Shown here one piece after another: positions 46,039-55,505 of a stretch of 64,000 nt of DNA. Both the position numbers and the translations under genes were made by a program. The DNA is from Brevibacterium sp. CBA3109 (GTDB taxonomy: Bacteria > Actinomycetota > Actinomycetes > Actinomycetales > Brevibacteriaceae): NCBI RefSeq assembly GCF_040256645.1, contig NZ_CP158281.1, forward strand, positions 310,001-374,000, written 5' to 3'. The number at the start of each line of letters is the position of its first letter. Positions within the stretch are counted from its first letter, which is position 1. Under the pieces are notes generated by a model that had not been told where the DNA came from, did not search any database, and saw nothing but the letters and a program-made list of their open reading frames with translations.

Positions 46039-47088
46039 ATGACGGACAACAGCAGTATCGATGATCTGTTCGACAGCCAGGACGAGCAACCGCAGCGCCC
46101 CCGCCGCAAGAAGAAAAAGGTCTGGCGCAAGGTCCTTGTCATCGTGCTCGTGATCGTCATCCTCGGCGTGCTCGGCATCGGCCTCTACCTGTGGAACGTC
46201 GGCCGTTCGTTCGACAACAACGCCAACAAGCTCACCGATGAGCAGATCTTCGGCACGCAGCGTCCCGATGACCGGAAGGAGGACGGCGGCACGAACATCC
46301 TGCTGCTGGGCTCCGATGAACCGATGGACCAGGTCGACGTCAACGACTCCCGCGGGCTGCGCTCGGACACGATCATGGTCATGCACCTGCCCGAGGACGG
46401 TTCGAAGGTTCAGGTCATGTCGATTCCGCGTGACAGCTGGGTCGACATCGAAGGTCACGGCAAGGCGAAGATCAACGCAGCTCTCTCCTACGGTGGTTTG
46501 CCGCTGGCCGTGTCCACGGTCTCGGACTTCATCGGCACGGACCTCGACCACGTGGCGATCATCGACTTCGAAGGTTTTAAGGCACTCACCGACAGCCTCG
46601 GTGGGGTGAGCGTGAACTCGGAGCAGAGCTTCGAGAAGAACGGCTTTACCTTCGCAAAAGGAGAGAACGTCCTCGACGGCGACGAGGCACTGACCTTCGT
46701 GCGCGAACGCAAGTCCTTCAAGGACGGCGATTTCCAGCGCGCCCGCAACCAGCAGGCCTTCATCAAGGGCCTGACCAGTGAGATCATCTCCGCTGACACC
46801 CTGTCGAATCCGATGAAGATCCAGAACATGGTCGAGGACTTCTCGCCGTACATGTACGTCGACTCCGGCCTCGACGCCCAGTACATCTCCGCCACTGCCT
46901 TCGGCATGCGCGATGTCCGCCCCGGCGACATCCAGTTCTTCACCTCCCCGACTGCCGGAGTCGGAACCTCGAGTGACGGTCAGTCGATCGTCAACGTCGA
47001 CGAAGAGGAACTGAAGAAGGTCCAGGACGCGTACAAGAACGACACCCTTGAGGACTACGTGCAGAACGCTCCGGAGTCACACCTGTAG
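46039..47088 (+). CDS. LytR-CpsA-Psr family cell-wall polymer ligase
   Basis: A 349-residue LCP protein with a cytoplasmic, Lys/Arg-rich start (RPRRKKKKVWRK), one membrane helix (about residues 34-56), then the extracellular LCP domain. Catalytic arginines are in RGLRSDTIMVMHL and SIPRDSWVDI, then KINAALSYGG and the late LTFVRERKSFKDGDFQRARNQQ. It attaches phosphate-linked polymers such as wall teichoic acid or arabinogalactan-like glycans to peptidoglycan. An in-frame GTG two codons upstream is less likely than the ATG at 46039. TATAAT at 45969-45974 may be its -10 element. Confidence 0.92.
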   Translation: MTDNSSIDDLFDSQDEQPQRPRRKKKKVWRKVLVIVLVIVILGVLGIGLYLWNVGRSFDNNANKLTDEQIFGTQRPDDRKEDGGTNILLLGSDEPMDQVDVNDSRGLRSDTIMVMHLPEDGSKVQVMSIPRDSWVDIEGHGKAKINAALSYGGLPLAVSTVSDFIGTDLDHVAIIDFEGFKALTDSLGGVSVNSEQSFEKNGFTFAKGENVLDGDEALTFVRERKSFKDGDFQRARNQQAFIKGLTSEIISADTLSNPMKIQNMVEDFSPYMYVDSGLDAQYISATAFGMRDVRPGDIQFFTSPTAGVGTSSDGQSIVNVDEEELKKVQDAYKNDTLEDYVQNAPESHL

Positions 47089-47242
47089 AAAGTCAGTTCA
47101 CGTCGGGTCACCATGAAGGCACCCCATCGATCCGTGATGGCGGTCAGATGCGCAATGGACACGAGAGCCTAGACTGGGCTCAGGTCCCACTTGTTCGTCA
47201 CTCCTAGTCAGGGGACGACCCGAGCAGAGAGCGGAGGCCCGC

Positions 47243-47575
47243 ATGACCTACGTCATCGCGCAACCGTGCATTGATGTGAAGGACAAGTCGTGCGTCGATG
47301 AATGTCCTGTCGACTGCATCTACGAAGGCGAACGCAGCCTCTACATCCACCCCGACGAATGCATCGACTGCGGTGCCTGTGAACCGGTCTGCCCCGTCGA
47401 GGCGATCTTCTACGAGGACGATGTCCCGGAGGAGTGGGCGGAGTACTACACGTACAACGTCGATTTCTTCGACGAGCTGGGCTCACCCGGGGGTGCGGCG
47501 AAACTGGGCAACACCGGCCGGGACCACCCCGCCGTGGCTGCCCTGCCGCCTCAGAATCAGGACGTCGAGTTGTGA
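47243..47575 (+). CDS. fdxA: FdxA-type 7Fe ferredoxin
   Basis: A 110-residue seven-iron ferredoxin, almost the actinobacterial consensus: [40 protein letters not shown] and [20 protein letters not shown]. The first Cys set carries a [3Fe-4S] and the second a [4Fe-4S] cluster. The C-terminal tail [17 protein letters not shown] is also typical. It is often next to dapC in actinobacteria, but here a convergent phosphoglucomutase gene follows. Confidence 0.96.
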   Translation: MTYVIAQPCIDVKDKSCVDECPVDCIYEGERSLYIHPDECIDCGACEPVCPVEAIFYEDDVPEEWAEYYTYNVDFFDELGSPGGAAKLGNTGRDHPAVAALPPQNQDVEL

Positions 47576-47609
47576 TCAGCCGGCACCCCTCCGGCGGCAA
47601 CCTTCTCGC

Positions 47610-49253
47610 TTATCCCTCCAGGACCCCGTCAACGAGTGTGCGCGCATCGTGCTGGACCTGGCGCAGATGATCCTCATCGCGCAGGGACTCGGCATAGATC
47701 TTGTACACGTCCTCTGTGCCTGAGGGGCGCACAGCGAACCAGGCGTTGTCGGTCGTGACCTTGAGCCCGCCGATGGGTGCATTGTTCCCCGGCGCCGAGG
47801 TGAGCACCGAGGTCACGGCTTCGCCGCCGACGGATGTGGCCTTGACCTGGGAAGCGTCCAAGGCCCCCAGGCGTGCCTTCTGCTCCCGGGTGGCCGGGGC
47901 ATCCTGGCGGGCATAGGCGCTGTGGCCGAAGTTCGCGGCCAGTCCCGCGTAGCGTTGGGAGGGGGTCTGACCTGTCTTCGCAGTCATCTCGGCGGCGAGG
48001 AGGGCCATGATGATGCCGTCCTTGTCGGTCGACCAGACCTTGCCGTTGCGGCGCAGGAACGATGCTCCCGCGGATTCCTCACCGCCGAAGGCCAGCGTCG
48101 AGTCGAGGAGTCCCGGCACGAACCATTTGAAGCCGACAGGAGCTTCAAACAGAGTGCGGTCGTGTGCGGCCACGATTCGGTCGACGATCGAGGAGGTGAC
48201 CAGGGTCTTGCCGATTCCTGCCTTGCTGGGCCATTCGGGCCGGTTGTCCAGCAGGTAGTCGATTGCCGTAGCCAGGTAGTGGTTGGGGTTCATCAGCCCG
48301 GCATCGGGGGTGACGATGCCGTGTCGGTCGGCATCGGCATCGTTGCCGGTGGCGATGTCGAAGTCATCCCGGGAGGCGATGAGGCCGGCCATGGCGTAGG
48401 GGGAGGAGCAGTCCATGCGGATGTTCTCGTCCCAGTCCAGGGTCATGAATGACCAGGCAGGATCAACCTCCGGGTGGACGACGGTGAGGTTGAGATCGAA
48501 GTCCTCAGCGATCGCGGCCCAATAGTCCACACTTGCCCCGCCCAGGGGATCGGCGCCGATGGAGATGTCCGAGTTGCGGATGACGTCGAGGTCGATGATC
48601 GACTCGAGGTCGTCGGTGTAGTTTGCGATGAAGTCGAAGTTCTCGGTGTTCTCCAGATGGAAGGCCCGCTGGAACGCGGTTCGCGGAATCTTCTCCCATC
48701 CCGCCTCGAGGTAGGCGTTCGCACGGTCAGCGATCCAGATCGTCGTCTTAGTGCCGGCCGGCCCACCATGCGGCGGGTTGTATTTGATGCCGCCGTCCGA
48801 TGGGGGATTGTGGCTGGGCGTGATGACGATGCCGTCCGCCTGGGCCTCGGATCGGGCCTTGCCCGCATTGAAACCGAGAATCGCGTGGGATACGGCCGGC
48901 GTGGGGGTGAAGCCATCGCGTTCGTCGATGAGTGCGGGCACCTCCGCAGCGGCGAGGACCTCGAGGACCGTGAGGAACGCGGGCTCGCTCAAGGCGTGAG
49001 TGTCCCTGCCCAGGAAGATGGGCCCGTTGATGCCGTTGTCCTTGCGGAAGTCGACGATGGCGGCGGTGATCGCGGTGATGTGTGCTTCGTTGAACGCACG
49101 GTTGAAGCTCGAGCCGCGGTGGCCTGATGTTCCGAAGCTCACGGCCTGTGCGGGCACGGAAGGATCGGGGACGAGGTCATGGTACGAGTCGAGAAGTGCG
49201 GGGATGTCAACAAGATCCCGGTCCTGGGCCAGCTGGCCGGCGCGAGTAGTCAT
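47610..49253 (-). CDS. pgm: alpha-D-glucose phosphate-specific phosphoglucomutase
   Basis: A 547-residue phosphohexomutase of the E. coli Pgm type, interconverting glucose-1-phosphate and glucose-6-phosphate. The start has VSFGTSGHRGSSFNRAFNE. The phosphoserine loop is VITPSHNPPSDGGIKYNPP, the metal loop is GNDADADRHGI, the sugar-specificity loop is FGGEESAGASFLRR and the phosphate-binding end is VRPSGTEDVYKIY. The ATG at 49253 is chosen; the upstream extension is not family-like. Confidence 0.96.
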   Translation of the reverse strand: MTTRAGQLAQDRDLVDIPALLDSYHDLVPDPSVPAQAVSFGTSGHRGSSFNRAFNEAHITAITAAIVDFRKDNGINGPIFLGRDTHALSEPAFLTVLEVLAAAEVPALIDERDGFTPTPAVSHAILGFNAGKARSEAQADGIVITPSHNPPSDGGIKYNPPHGGPAGTKTTIWIADRANAYLEAGWEKIPRTAFQRAFHLENTENFDFIANYTDDLESIIDLDVIRNSDISIGADPLGGASVDYWAAIAEDFDLNLTVVHPEVDPAWSFMTLDWDENIRMDCSSPYAMAGLIASRDDFDIATGNDADADRHGIVTPDAGLMNPNHYLATAIDYLLDNRPEWPSKAGIGKTLVTSSIVDRIVAAHDRTLFEAPVGFKWFVPGLLDSTLAFGGEESAGASFLRRNGKVWSTDKDGIIMALLAAEMTAKTGQTPSQRYAGLAANFGHSAYARQDAPATREQKARLGALDASQVKATSVGGEAVTSVLTSAPGNNAPIGGLKVTTDNAWFAVRPSGTEDVYKIYAESLRDEDHLRQVQHDARTLVDGVLEG

Positions 49254-49362
49254 ACTTCTACAATGCCAAACCAGAGCCGATGCACACAGTCCTGGCGTCC
49301 GTGTTCTTGCATCGTGGACTCGCGGCGTCCACACCCGGTGGGGATTCAGCCCCGAACTGGAC

Positions 49363-49689
49363 TCACATCACCCAGGGTTCCTGGCCGTTCTCCGACACGA
49401 TCGGCTTGCCGTTGTCCAGGTTCCACGAACCCATGCCGCCGGCGACATGGTAGGCGTCGAAGCCGTTGGTCGTCAGCCAGGCGACGGCACGGTGGGAGCG
49501 ACCGCCGGTGCGGCAGATGACGTACATGTCGTCATCAAGGGGCAGATCGTCGAGGCGGGTCGGCAAGTCGCCCAGCGGCACGTGCAGAGCACCGTCGATG
49601 TGCCCTGCCTCCCACTCGTCGTCCTCACGCACGTCGATGATGGCGGCGCCTTCGGGGATATCGTTGACAGAGACTGCTTCTTCATCCAT
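49363..49689 (-). CDS. single-domain rhodanese-like sulfurtransferase
   Basis: A 108-residue rhodanese domain. The active-site loop is VICRTGGRSHRA with the catalytic Cys. AIIDVREDDEWEAGHIDGALHVPL and GGMGSWNLDNGKPIV are the other signatures. It resembles GlpE/PspE-type proteins that move sulfane sulfur. It lies 65 bp after the DUF421 gene in the same direction. The ATG at 49689 fits the family start. Confidence 0.92.
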   Translation of the reverse strand: MDEEAVSVNDIPEGAAIIDVREDDEWEAGHIDGALHVPLGDLPTRLDDLPLDDDMYVICRTGGRSHRAVAWLTTNGFDAYHVAGGMGSWNLDNGKPIVSENGQEPWVM

Positions 49690-49754
49690 GGCTTCAGTGT
49701 AGGCACGCAGACTTCGAGCATGCATCCCGAGGCCTTGCCGCGACGCCTCGCGGA

Positions 49755-50303
49755 TCAACGATCCTGGCTGTCATCTCCAGGGTGTTGCTCGACGAATGGC
49801 AGGATGCTCGAGCCATCGCCCATCGAGTTCCCGGCAATGACACCGAGCGAGCCGTCCTGATGCAGGATCACGGCCTGGAGGTCTTGCAGCGAACCGTGCC
49901 CCGACTGACGGGCCGCGGTGTGGACATCGGCCTCCGTGAGTCGGTGTTTGCGCAGGGCCTTCCGCTGCAGCGCTCCGTCGTAGTAGAGCAGCACCGGCGG
50001 CGAGTCGAGGAGCCTGCGCATGAGATGTGACCGCGAGCGGATGGTTGCGAGCATCCACTGCACGATGACCAGCAGCACCAAGGCGACAAGGGCCTGGACG
50101 AGACTGACATCGACCGCAGTCAGGACACGACCGAAGGCTGAGCCGATCGTCACCGCGATCACGAAGTCCAAGGGCGTCATCTTCGCCATTGTGCGAGGAC
50201 CCGTGCCACGCAGCAGGATGACGAGCGTCAGGTACCCGACGATGCCGATGAGCAGTGTGTGCCAAATTGGGGACCAACCGGTCCAGAAGTAGCTGAGATC
50301 CAT
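49755..50303 (-). CDS. DUF421 (YetF-like) membrane protein
   Basis: A 182-residue protein with three membrane helices (about residues 9-32, 46-65 and 70-88). The DUF421 signatures are LVILLRGTGPRTMAKMTPLDFVIAVTIGSAFG and LLDSPPVLLYYDGALQRKALRKHRLTEADV. A small soluble domain follows. Relatives help spore-germination or stress proteins in Bacillus; the role here is unknown. The ATG at 50303 after GATGGCGGA is chosen over a longer start. Confidence 0.9.
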   Translation of the reverse strand: MDLSYFWTGWSPIWHTLLIGIVGYLTLVILLRGTGPRTMAKMTPLDFVIAVTIGSAFGRVLTAVDVSLVQALVALVLLVIVQWMLATIRSRSHLMRRLLDSPPVLLYYDGALQRKALRKHRLTEADVHTAARQSGHGSLQDLQAVILHQDGSLGVIAGNSMGDGSSILPFVEQHPGDDSQDR

Positions 50304-50410
50304 TCCGCCATCGTGACACAATTCCGGCACTGACCCCTCATGCGGGCGGTCACGTTTTGAAAGCTGTCCGTTGCCTGGCAAAGGCGGGAACGGGCAGGCG
50401 GCAACTGTTG

Positions 50411-50485
50411 TCTCACACGCCAGCGTGTGAGAATGACGGGACGGGTGCTCACAGATCGTCGTTTCACAAGAGGTGCGATCTGTGA
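50411..50485. promoter_or_regulatory. two palindromes between DUF421 and stress-type genes
   Basis: TCTCACACGC (50411-50420) and its complement (50423-50432) are separated by only 2 nt. TCACAGATCG (50449-50458) and its complement (50476-50485) have a 17-nt spacer. Both lie in the divergent intergenic region and could be operators. Confidence 0.5.
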
Positions 50486-50523
50486 ACCGTGGAGATCATT
50501 GACTGGAAGCGAAAGGAATGGTC

Positions 50524-50757
50524 ATGGGAGCAGAAGACAAGCTGCGCGGCGTCGCAGCCAAGCTCGATGAGACAGCAGAGAAGCTGGGCGGCACGTCCAA
50601 CGTTGATTCGGGAGTCGAGGTCGGTTATACCGAAGACTCACCCGAGGACCGTGCCCAGGAGGCCGCAGGCGAACAGGGTGTGACTCTGCGTCGCAACGCC
50701 GATGGTTCACATACGGCCGTCGACGAATCACAGCAGGACTCCGACATCAACAGCTGA
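50524..50757 (+). CDS. small acidic hydrophilic protein
   Basis: A 77-residue protein beginning MGAEDKLRGVAAKLDETAEK and rich in Asp, Glu, Ser and Gln, with no hydrophobic core segment. The start is slightly like CsbD-type stress proteins, but I do not recognise a family. The ATG at 50524 has AAAGGA 8 bp upstream; ATG 50518 is an alternative. It is followed 44 bp later by a general-stress FMN-binding gene, so a stress-related role is possible by context only. Confidence 0.65.
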   Translation: MGAEDKLRGVAAKLDETAEKLGGTSNVDSGVEVGYTEDSPEDRAQEAAGEQGVTLRRNADGSHTAVDESQQDSDINS

Positions 50758-50801
50758 TCGAACAGCGGCGCTCCACCGCCGTCCCCACAAAGGAGACACA
50801 C

Positions 50802-51290
50802 ATGAGTACCACCCCCACAGAACTCAACCAGGCAGATGTCGTCGCACTCCTCCGCGACAGCGGCTACATCATGCTCACCACCGCCCTCGATGACGGCAAA
50901 CTGCTCGCGCATCCGATGGTGCCCCAGCAGGTCACCGACGATGCCGATGTGTGGTTCTTCCTCGGTTTGCAGGGTGACCAGGCCAAAGCCCTGCTGCAGA
51001 ACCCCGAAGTCAATATCACCGTCGCCGAGGCGGGCAATTGGCTCTCGGTGGCCGGCAGGGTCGAGTTCATCGACGACCAGAACAAAATGGACGAACTGTG
51101 GAATGACGAGACGGCCGCCTGGTTCGATGGTGGCCGCAACGATCCGAACCTCGGACTCATCAAGGTCACAGGGGATTCGGCACAGCACTGGGGACTCAAG
51201 GGCGGCAAGGTGTCCGCACTCGCCCAGATGGTCAAGGCCAAGATCTCCGGTGATCGCACCGGGGGAGGCAGCACCACCACGGAACTGTGA
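50802..51290 (+). CDS. general stress protein 26-like FMN split-barrel protein
   Basis: A 162-residue PNPOx-like protein of the general-stress group. Signatures are VVALLRDSGYIMLTTALDDGKLLAHPM, VWFFLGLQGDQAKALLQNP and WLSVAGRVEFIDD, and late WFDGGRNDPNLGLIKV. These proteins bind flavin; their physiological role is stress-linked but not defined. AAAGGAGA lies 8 bp before the ATG. Confidence 0.88.
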   Translation: MSTTPTELNQADVVALLRDSGYIMLTTALDDGKLLAHPMVPQQVTDDADVWFFLGLQGDQAKALLQNPEVNITVAEAGNWLSVAGRVEFIDDQNKMDELWNDETAAWFDGGRNDPNLGLIKVTGDSAQHWGLKGGKVSALAQMVKAKISGDRTGGGSTTTEL

Positions 51291-51314
51291 GGTGGGCTAG
51301 CGACCTTCTGCTGC

Positions 51315-51351
51315 CGAAACTGCCCTGCCGAACATCGGCGGGGCAGTTTCG
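51315..51351 (+). terminator. 16-bp hairpin after the stress protein gene
   Basis: CGAAACTGCCC plus TGCCG (51315-51330) pairs with 51336-51351, including one G-U, around the 5-nt loop AACAT. The A/T-rich outer part (AAACTG/CAGTTT) suits a rho-independent terminator. Confidence 0.75.
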
Positions 51352-51445
51352 ACGTCAACGACGACCCCTTGTGATGCCTCGTCCAGCGATATAGGTTCAA
51401 TGCAGGGCGGCACACCGTAGTGCCCAATGCTGAAGGAAGACCCAC

Positions 51446-51736
51446 ATGTCGTTCCAGGCCTACCTCGACACCATCGAAGACAAGACCGGACTCACTCCGC
51501 GTGAGTTCATAGAACAGGCCAGCGAACGCGGCTACGATGACCCTTCTGTCAAGGCCGGAGTCATCCTCGATTGGCTCAAGACCGACTACGACCTCGGCCG
51601 CGGGCATAGAATGGCGCTGGTCCATGTAATCAAGAAGGGCCCGCAGGTCGACAGCAGGCACGTCGGCACCTCCGGAAGCCACAGTGACGAGTCCGATCTC
51701 CTGTGGCTCGACGGCAAAGCGACCAAACCCGCATAA
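51446..51736 (+). CDS. DUF4287 domain protein
   Basis: A 96-residue protein whose first 65 residues match DUF4287: FQAYLDTIEDKTGLTPREFI and GVILDWLKTDYDLGRGHRMALVHVIK. The tail is Ser/Asp-rich. Homologs are often fused or adjacent to DUF5655. The role is unknown. GAAGGAAGA precedes the ATG. Confidence 0.88.
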   Translation: MSFQAYLDTIEDKTGLTPREFIEQASERGYDDPSVKAGVILDWLKTDYDLGRGHRMALVHVIKKGPQVDSRHVGTSGSHSDESDLLWLDGKATKPA

Positions 51737-51806
51737 CCGCCCTCGCCGAGGTGGCCCAACCCTCCGGTGTCGACTCCACTGTCCTACCTGGGCATAGCAT
51801 GGAGAC

Positions 51807-53012
51807 ATGGCAAAGAGGATCGTCATCATCGGCGCAGGGCTGGCAGGAACCACCGCCGCCCGGGAACTTCGCGAACGCGGTCAGGCGGTCACACTCGTCG
51901 ACCCCGCCGCGGGGGAGACCAGCGAGAGGCCCCCACTGTCGAAGCACCTCTTCGACGGCTCCAGATACCACCTGCCCTTCCACCTCGAGTCCAGTGAACT
52001 CATCACCTTCGTTCGTGACAGGGCCACAGAGATCACCCTCGCCGAGGCAGCCGACCAGTCCCAGCAGGCCGGCACCGTCCACCTGGCGTCGGGGGAGACG
52101 CTGGACTTCACCCACTGCATCCTCGCCACCGGTATGGAGGCGAATAGGCCTCAGATCCCCGGGTATCCGGACGCCCTGCCTGTGTACAACCTGGCTGAGG
52201 CTGAGTGGATCCGCGAGTTCGTCGCCGAATCCAGTACCCCGCTCAACGTCGGCGTCCTGGGCTCCGGATACCTGGGCATGGAGGTCGCGACCTCGGCGGT
52301 TGCCGCCGGGCATGAGGCGACCGTCTACCTGCGCGGTGATGAACCTCTGCGCAAGCAGCTCTCGGCGCCTGTGCGCAAGGCACTGTTGGACAAGCACAGG
52401 GACGCCGGCGTGAAGTTCGTGGCTCACACCAGCAGTCCAGATGAAATCCAGGCGAACATTCACAACCTGTTCGTCACCAGCGTCGGGGCCCGCCCGGTCC
52501 TCATCCCCGTCGACGGTGACCGACCCGCCGAGGCGTGGGAGGTGAATGAGAAATTGGCAACACCACACTCAGGAGTCTGGGCGGCAGGTGATTGCGCGCA
52601 GATCACCGACGGAATTTTCGCCCTTGACCATCCCTGGGCCTGCGAACCCGTGGCCGAGAGCCACGGCAAATACCTCGCCGAACTGCTGGGCGCCGACGAC
52701 GGAGACGCCGGGCAACCCTGGGCCGACATCCCCTGGCACTGGAGCTTCCAAGGCCCAGAAAAGGTCTTCACCGCAGGCCTGACCAGCCCAGATGCCACCG
52801 ACACGATCATCAGACATGACCCAAGCGGCACAAAGTTCCAGGTCTTCCACTTCGACGGCGGCGAACCGCACGCGAGACTCATCGGAGTCGAAACACTCAA
52901 CTGGCCGCCCATGCAGGCCGCGGCACGCCGAGTACTTGCCGGTACGAACATTCCCACTCGTGCCCAGATCGGAGACCCCAACTTCGACGTCAAGGCTCAC
53001 AGCCGACTGTGA
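51807..53012 (+). CDS. FAD-dependent NAD(P)H oxidoreductase (ferredoxin/rubredoxin reductase type)
   Basis: A 401-residue reductase. The FAD fold is IVIIGAGLAGTTAARELRERG, and the PPLSKHLFDG segment is typical of this group. The second fold is NVGVLGSGYLGMEVATSAVA, and GVWAAGDCAQI contacts FAD near residue 265. It is related to the reductase at 41832-43097, but no ferredoxin gene lies next to it. The partner is unknown. Confidence 0.88.
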   Translation: MAKRIVIIGAGLAGTTAARELRERGQAVTLVDPAAGETSERPPLSKHLFDGSRYHLPFHLESSELITFVRDRATEITLAEAADQSQQAGTVHLASGETLDFTHCILATGMEANRPQIPGYPDALPVYNLAEAEWIREFVAESSTPLNVGVLGSGYLGMEVATSAVAAGHEATVYLRGDEPLRKQLSAPVRKALLDKHRDAGVKFVAHTSSPDEIQANIHNLFVTSVGARPVLIPVDGDRPAEAWEVNEKLATPHSGVWAAGDCAQITDGIFALDHPWACEPVAESHGKYLAELLGADDGDAGQPWADIPWHWSFQGPEKVFTAGLTSPDATDTIIRHDPSGTKFQVFHFDGGEPHARLIGVETLNWPPMQAAARRVLAGTNIPTRAQIGDPNFDVKAHSRL

Positions 53013-53083
53013 GAATCGGCTAATCTCATCACGTAGACTTCCTGTGATCGACCCCCAGTCGCCGACGAGAGAAATTTCTGTAC

Positions 53084-53941
53084 ATGGATATGGCTAAGCT
53101 AGCTGACGAGCATGGCCTCGACAGAGTAGGCGGGCGGCCGTCACTGCCCCAGTACGTCAAGCAGCTGATCACTCGCAGCGACTTCACCTTCACTCTCGCC
53201 AAGTACAAGATGCAGAGTGAGAACGAACGCAACCGCCTCGGCATGCTCTGGGTGCTGTTGCGTCCGGCATTCTCAGCACTCATCTACGGCACGGTCTTCG
53301 GCGTCATCATGCAGGGTGCGACTGCGCGCCCGGACGACTTCGCCCCCTTCGTCGTCATCGGCGTCTTCGTCATCGAGTTCTTCAACACCTCGATGAACGG
53401 CGGTGCGAAGTCGATCATCTCAAACGCGTCCCTGGTGCAGTCGCTGCCGTTCCCGCGCATCGTCTTGCCCATCGCCACGGTGTTTCAGAATCTCCTCAAC
53501 TTCATTCCCACATTGCTGTTCATGATGATTCTCGCGATGATGTTCGGTGCCCGCCCCGACTGGGACTGGTTCCTCTTCATCCCCTTGGTCATCCTGTTCT
53601 GGATCTTCAACCAGGGCGTGGCGTTCATCTTCGCTCGCGTCACTGTCCACTTCCGTGATCTGTCCCAGGTCACCCCATTCATCTCACGGATGATCTTCTA
53701 CACCTCGGGCGTCTTCTTCGAGCTCAAGACCATGGTCGAGAAGATCAACCCCGCGCTGCAGCCCTTCGCCGATTGGCAGCCGCTGAACAACGTCCTCGCG
53801 ATCGCCCGCGGCATCCTCATGAAGGGCGGTGTCATCCCCTATGACTACTTCTGGCACCTCGCCATCTGGGCCGTCGCCATCTTCATCTTCGGCTTCGTCT
53901 TCTTCTGGCAAGCTGAGGAAAGGTACGGTCGCGATGAGTGA
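53084..53941 (+). CDS. ABC transporter permease, polysaccharide/teichoic acid export
   Basis: A 285-residue ABC-2 type permease of the TagG/Wzm group. The start has RSDFTFTLAKYKMQSENERNRLGMLWVLLRPAF, followed by six membrane segments and late ISRMIFYTSGVFFELKTMVE. With the overlapping ATPase gene it would export a lipid-linked cell-wall glycan. ATGs at 53084 and 53090 are both possible. No glycosyltransferase genes lie next to it, so the substrate cannot be named. Confidence 0.9.
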   Translation: MDMAKLADEHGLDRVGGRPSLPQYVKQLITRSDFTFTLAKYKMQSENERNRLGMLWVLLRPAFSALIYGTVFGVIMQGATARPDDFAPFVVIGVFVIEFFNTSMNGGAKSIISNASLVQSLPFPRIVLPIATVFQNLLNFIPTLLFMMILAMMFGARPDWDWFLFIPLVILFWIFNQGVAFIFARVTVHFRDLSQVTPFISRMIFYTSGVFFELKTMVEKINPALQPFADWQPLNNVLAIARGILMKGGVIPYDYFWHLAIWAVAIFIFGFVFFWQAEERYGRDE

Positions 53942-54737
53942 ACAGACTTCGCACGAGACCGGAAGCCTCCCCGAGGTGACACAGGACGATCCGCCCGTCG
54001 TCATCTGCGACGATGTCCACGTCCGGTATAAGACCATGGCCACAGGCAAAAAGCTCAAACTCGGCGGTGGGGGCGGAATGCTCAGTCGCCAGCGCGGCAT
54101 TCAGGAAGTCCACGCGCTGAAGGGCGTCAGCTTCGTCGCGCACAAGAACGAATCCATCGGTGTCATCGGCAGCAACGGCTCCGGCAAGTCCACGCTCATG
54201 CGCTCGATCACGGGCCTGACACCCACCTCGGAAGGTGCGATCTACGCGAGCTCACGGCCGAATCTCCTCGGTGTCGGTGCGGCACTGATCCCTGATCTCT
54301 CCGGTGCCCGCAATATTGTCTTGGGTTCACTGGCCTTAGGCCTCACCCGCCCCCAGATAGAAGAGAAGTTCGACGATATCGTCGAGTTCACCGGTCTCGA
54401 AGACTTCATCAACCTGCCGATGCGCACCTATTCCTCGGGCATGTCCCAGCGTCTGAAGTTCGCCATTGCGACCTCGGTCCAGCACGAGATCCTCATCGTC
54501 GACGAGGCACTGAACGTCGGTGACAAGAAGTTCCGCGACCGCTCAGAGGGACGCATCCGTTCGATCCGGGAGAACGCCGGCACGGTCTTCCTCGTCTCCC
54601 ACTCGATGCGTTCGATCAAGGACACCTGCAACCGCGTGCTGTGGATCGAGAAGGGTGTCTTACGAGCCGACGGGCCGGCCGCCGACATCATCAAGGAATA
54701 CCAGGACTTCAACAAAGCAGACAAAGACAAGGACTGA
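53934..54737 (+). CDS. ABC transporter ATPase, polysaccharide/teichoic acid export
   Basis: A 267-residue TagH/Wzt-type ATPase. Walker A is GVIGSNGSGKSTLM, signature YSSGMSQRLKFAIA, Walker B ILIVDEAL and H-loop VFLVSHSM. The regulatory extra C-terminal carbohydrate-binding domain of some Wzt proteins is missing. The ATG at 53934 overlaps the permease stop by 8 bp. Confidence 0.9.
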   Translation: MSEQTSHETGSLPEVTQDDPPVVICDDVHVRYKTMATGKKLKLGGGGGMLSRQRGIQEVHALKGVSFVAHKNESIGVIGSNGSGKSTLMRSITGLTPTSEGAIYASSRPNLLGVGAALIPDLSGARNIVLGSLALGLTRPQIEEKFDDIVEFTGLEDFINLPMRTYSSGMSQRLKFAIATSVQHEILIVDEALNVGDKKFRDRSEGRIRSIRENAGTVFLVSHSMRSIKDTCNRVLWIEKGVLRADGPAADIIKEYQDFNKADKDKD

Positions 54738-54764
54738 CGCTGATCGGCGGGAGCACCGCCGAGT

Positions 54765-54801
54765 CCTCAGCCCTGCTCAGAGGTACCTCAGCCCTGCTCA
54801 G
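54765..54801. repeat. 16-bp direct repeat at the end of the TetR gene
   Basis: CCTCAGCCCTGCTCAG occurs at 54765-54780 and 54786-54801. The second copy holds the TetR gene's last codons and stop. It looks like a 21-bp tandem duplication of the gene end. Confidence 0.7.
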
Positions 54802-55411
54802 TGGTGGGATGTGCGGTCTTGATCGACCGCAGCTCCTCCGCCCAGAAGTGGGCGATCTTCCTCCGTCGGGCAGAATCGTCGCTGAGGACATCGGCCAATC
54901 CCAGTCCTCGAGCGAGATCGAGGGTGGTCTGGATGAGCCGACGGGTCCGCTCGTCGGAGGTGTCTGCACCGAGGACGAGCACGGCGTTGTCATACATGCG
55001 TCTCGCGAACTTCTCCTCCAGCGGCAGGATGTTCTCTCGCAGGGCCGGCTCGGCTGCGGCAGCCGTCCAGATCTGCAGGGCCGCCTTGAATAGGTCGGAG
55101 GCATAGTAGCCCAAGACCTGTTCAACGATGAGATCGAAGCGGTCTGTGCCATCGGCGAGGGCGGCAGAGGTGGCATTAGCCGCGGCCTGCTCGTCGAACA
55201 TCTGCTCGAGGGCGGTGAGGAAGAGTCCTTCCCTGGTCGGGAAGTGGTGCTGGAGTGCCCCGCGGCTGATTCCGCAGTGAGCGGCGACCGCCGAGGTAGT
55301 CGTCGACTGCCAGCCCTTCGTGGCAAGACAAGTGACCGTGGATTCGAGGATGCGTGAACGTGTTTCCCTGCTGCGCTCCTGTTGGGGACTGTTCCTGGGG
55401 TCGCTGGTCAT
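54788..55411 (-). CDS. TetR/AcrR family transcriptional regulator
   Basis: A 207-residue regulator. The HTH reads RILESTVTCLATKGWQSTTT then SAVAAHCGISRGALQHHFPTREGLF; the rest is an all-helical ligand domain. It lies 94 bp after the enoyl-CoA hydratase gene in the same direction as the carboxylase cluster, which it probably represses until an acyl-CoA intermediate binds. The palindrome at 62027-62048 is a candidate operator. A TTG three codons upstream is an alternative start. Confidence 0.9.
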   Translation of the reverse strand: MTSDPRNSPQQERSRETRSRILESTVTCLATKGWQSTTTSAVAAHCGISRGALQHHFPTREGLFLTALEQMFDEQAAANATSAALADGTDRFDLIVEQVLGYYASDLFKAALQIWTAAAAEPALRENILPLEEKFARRMYDNAVLVLGADTSDERTRRLIQTTLDLARGLGLADVLSDDSARRRKIAHFWAEELRSIKTAHPTTEQG

Positions 55412-55505
55412 GGTTCTCAAGTATAGGAGGGGGCCGGGGAAGAGATTCCGACCGGCCCCTCGATCGGCGATGCGACGGAGCAGAGACGGCCCCTGCGCGC
55501 GGTGG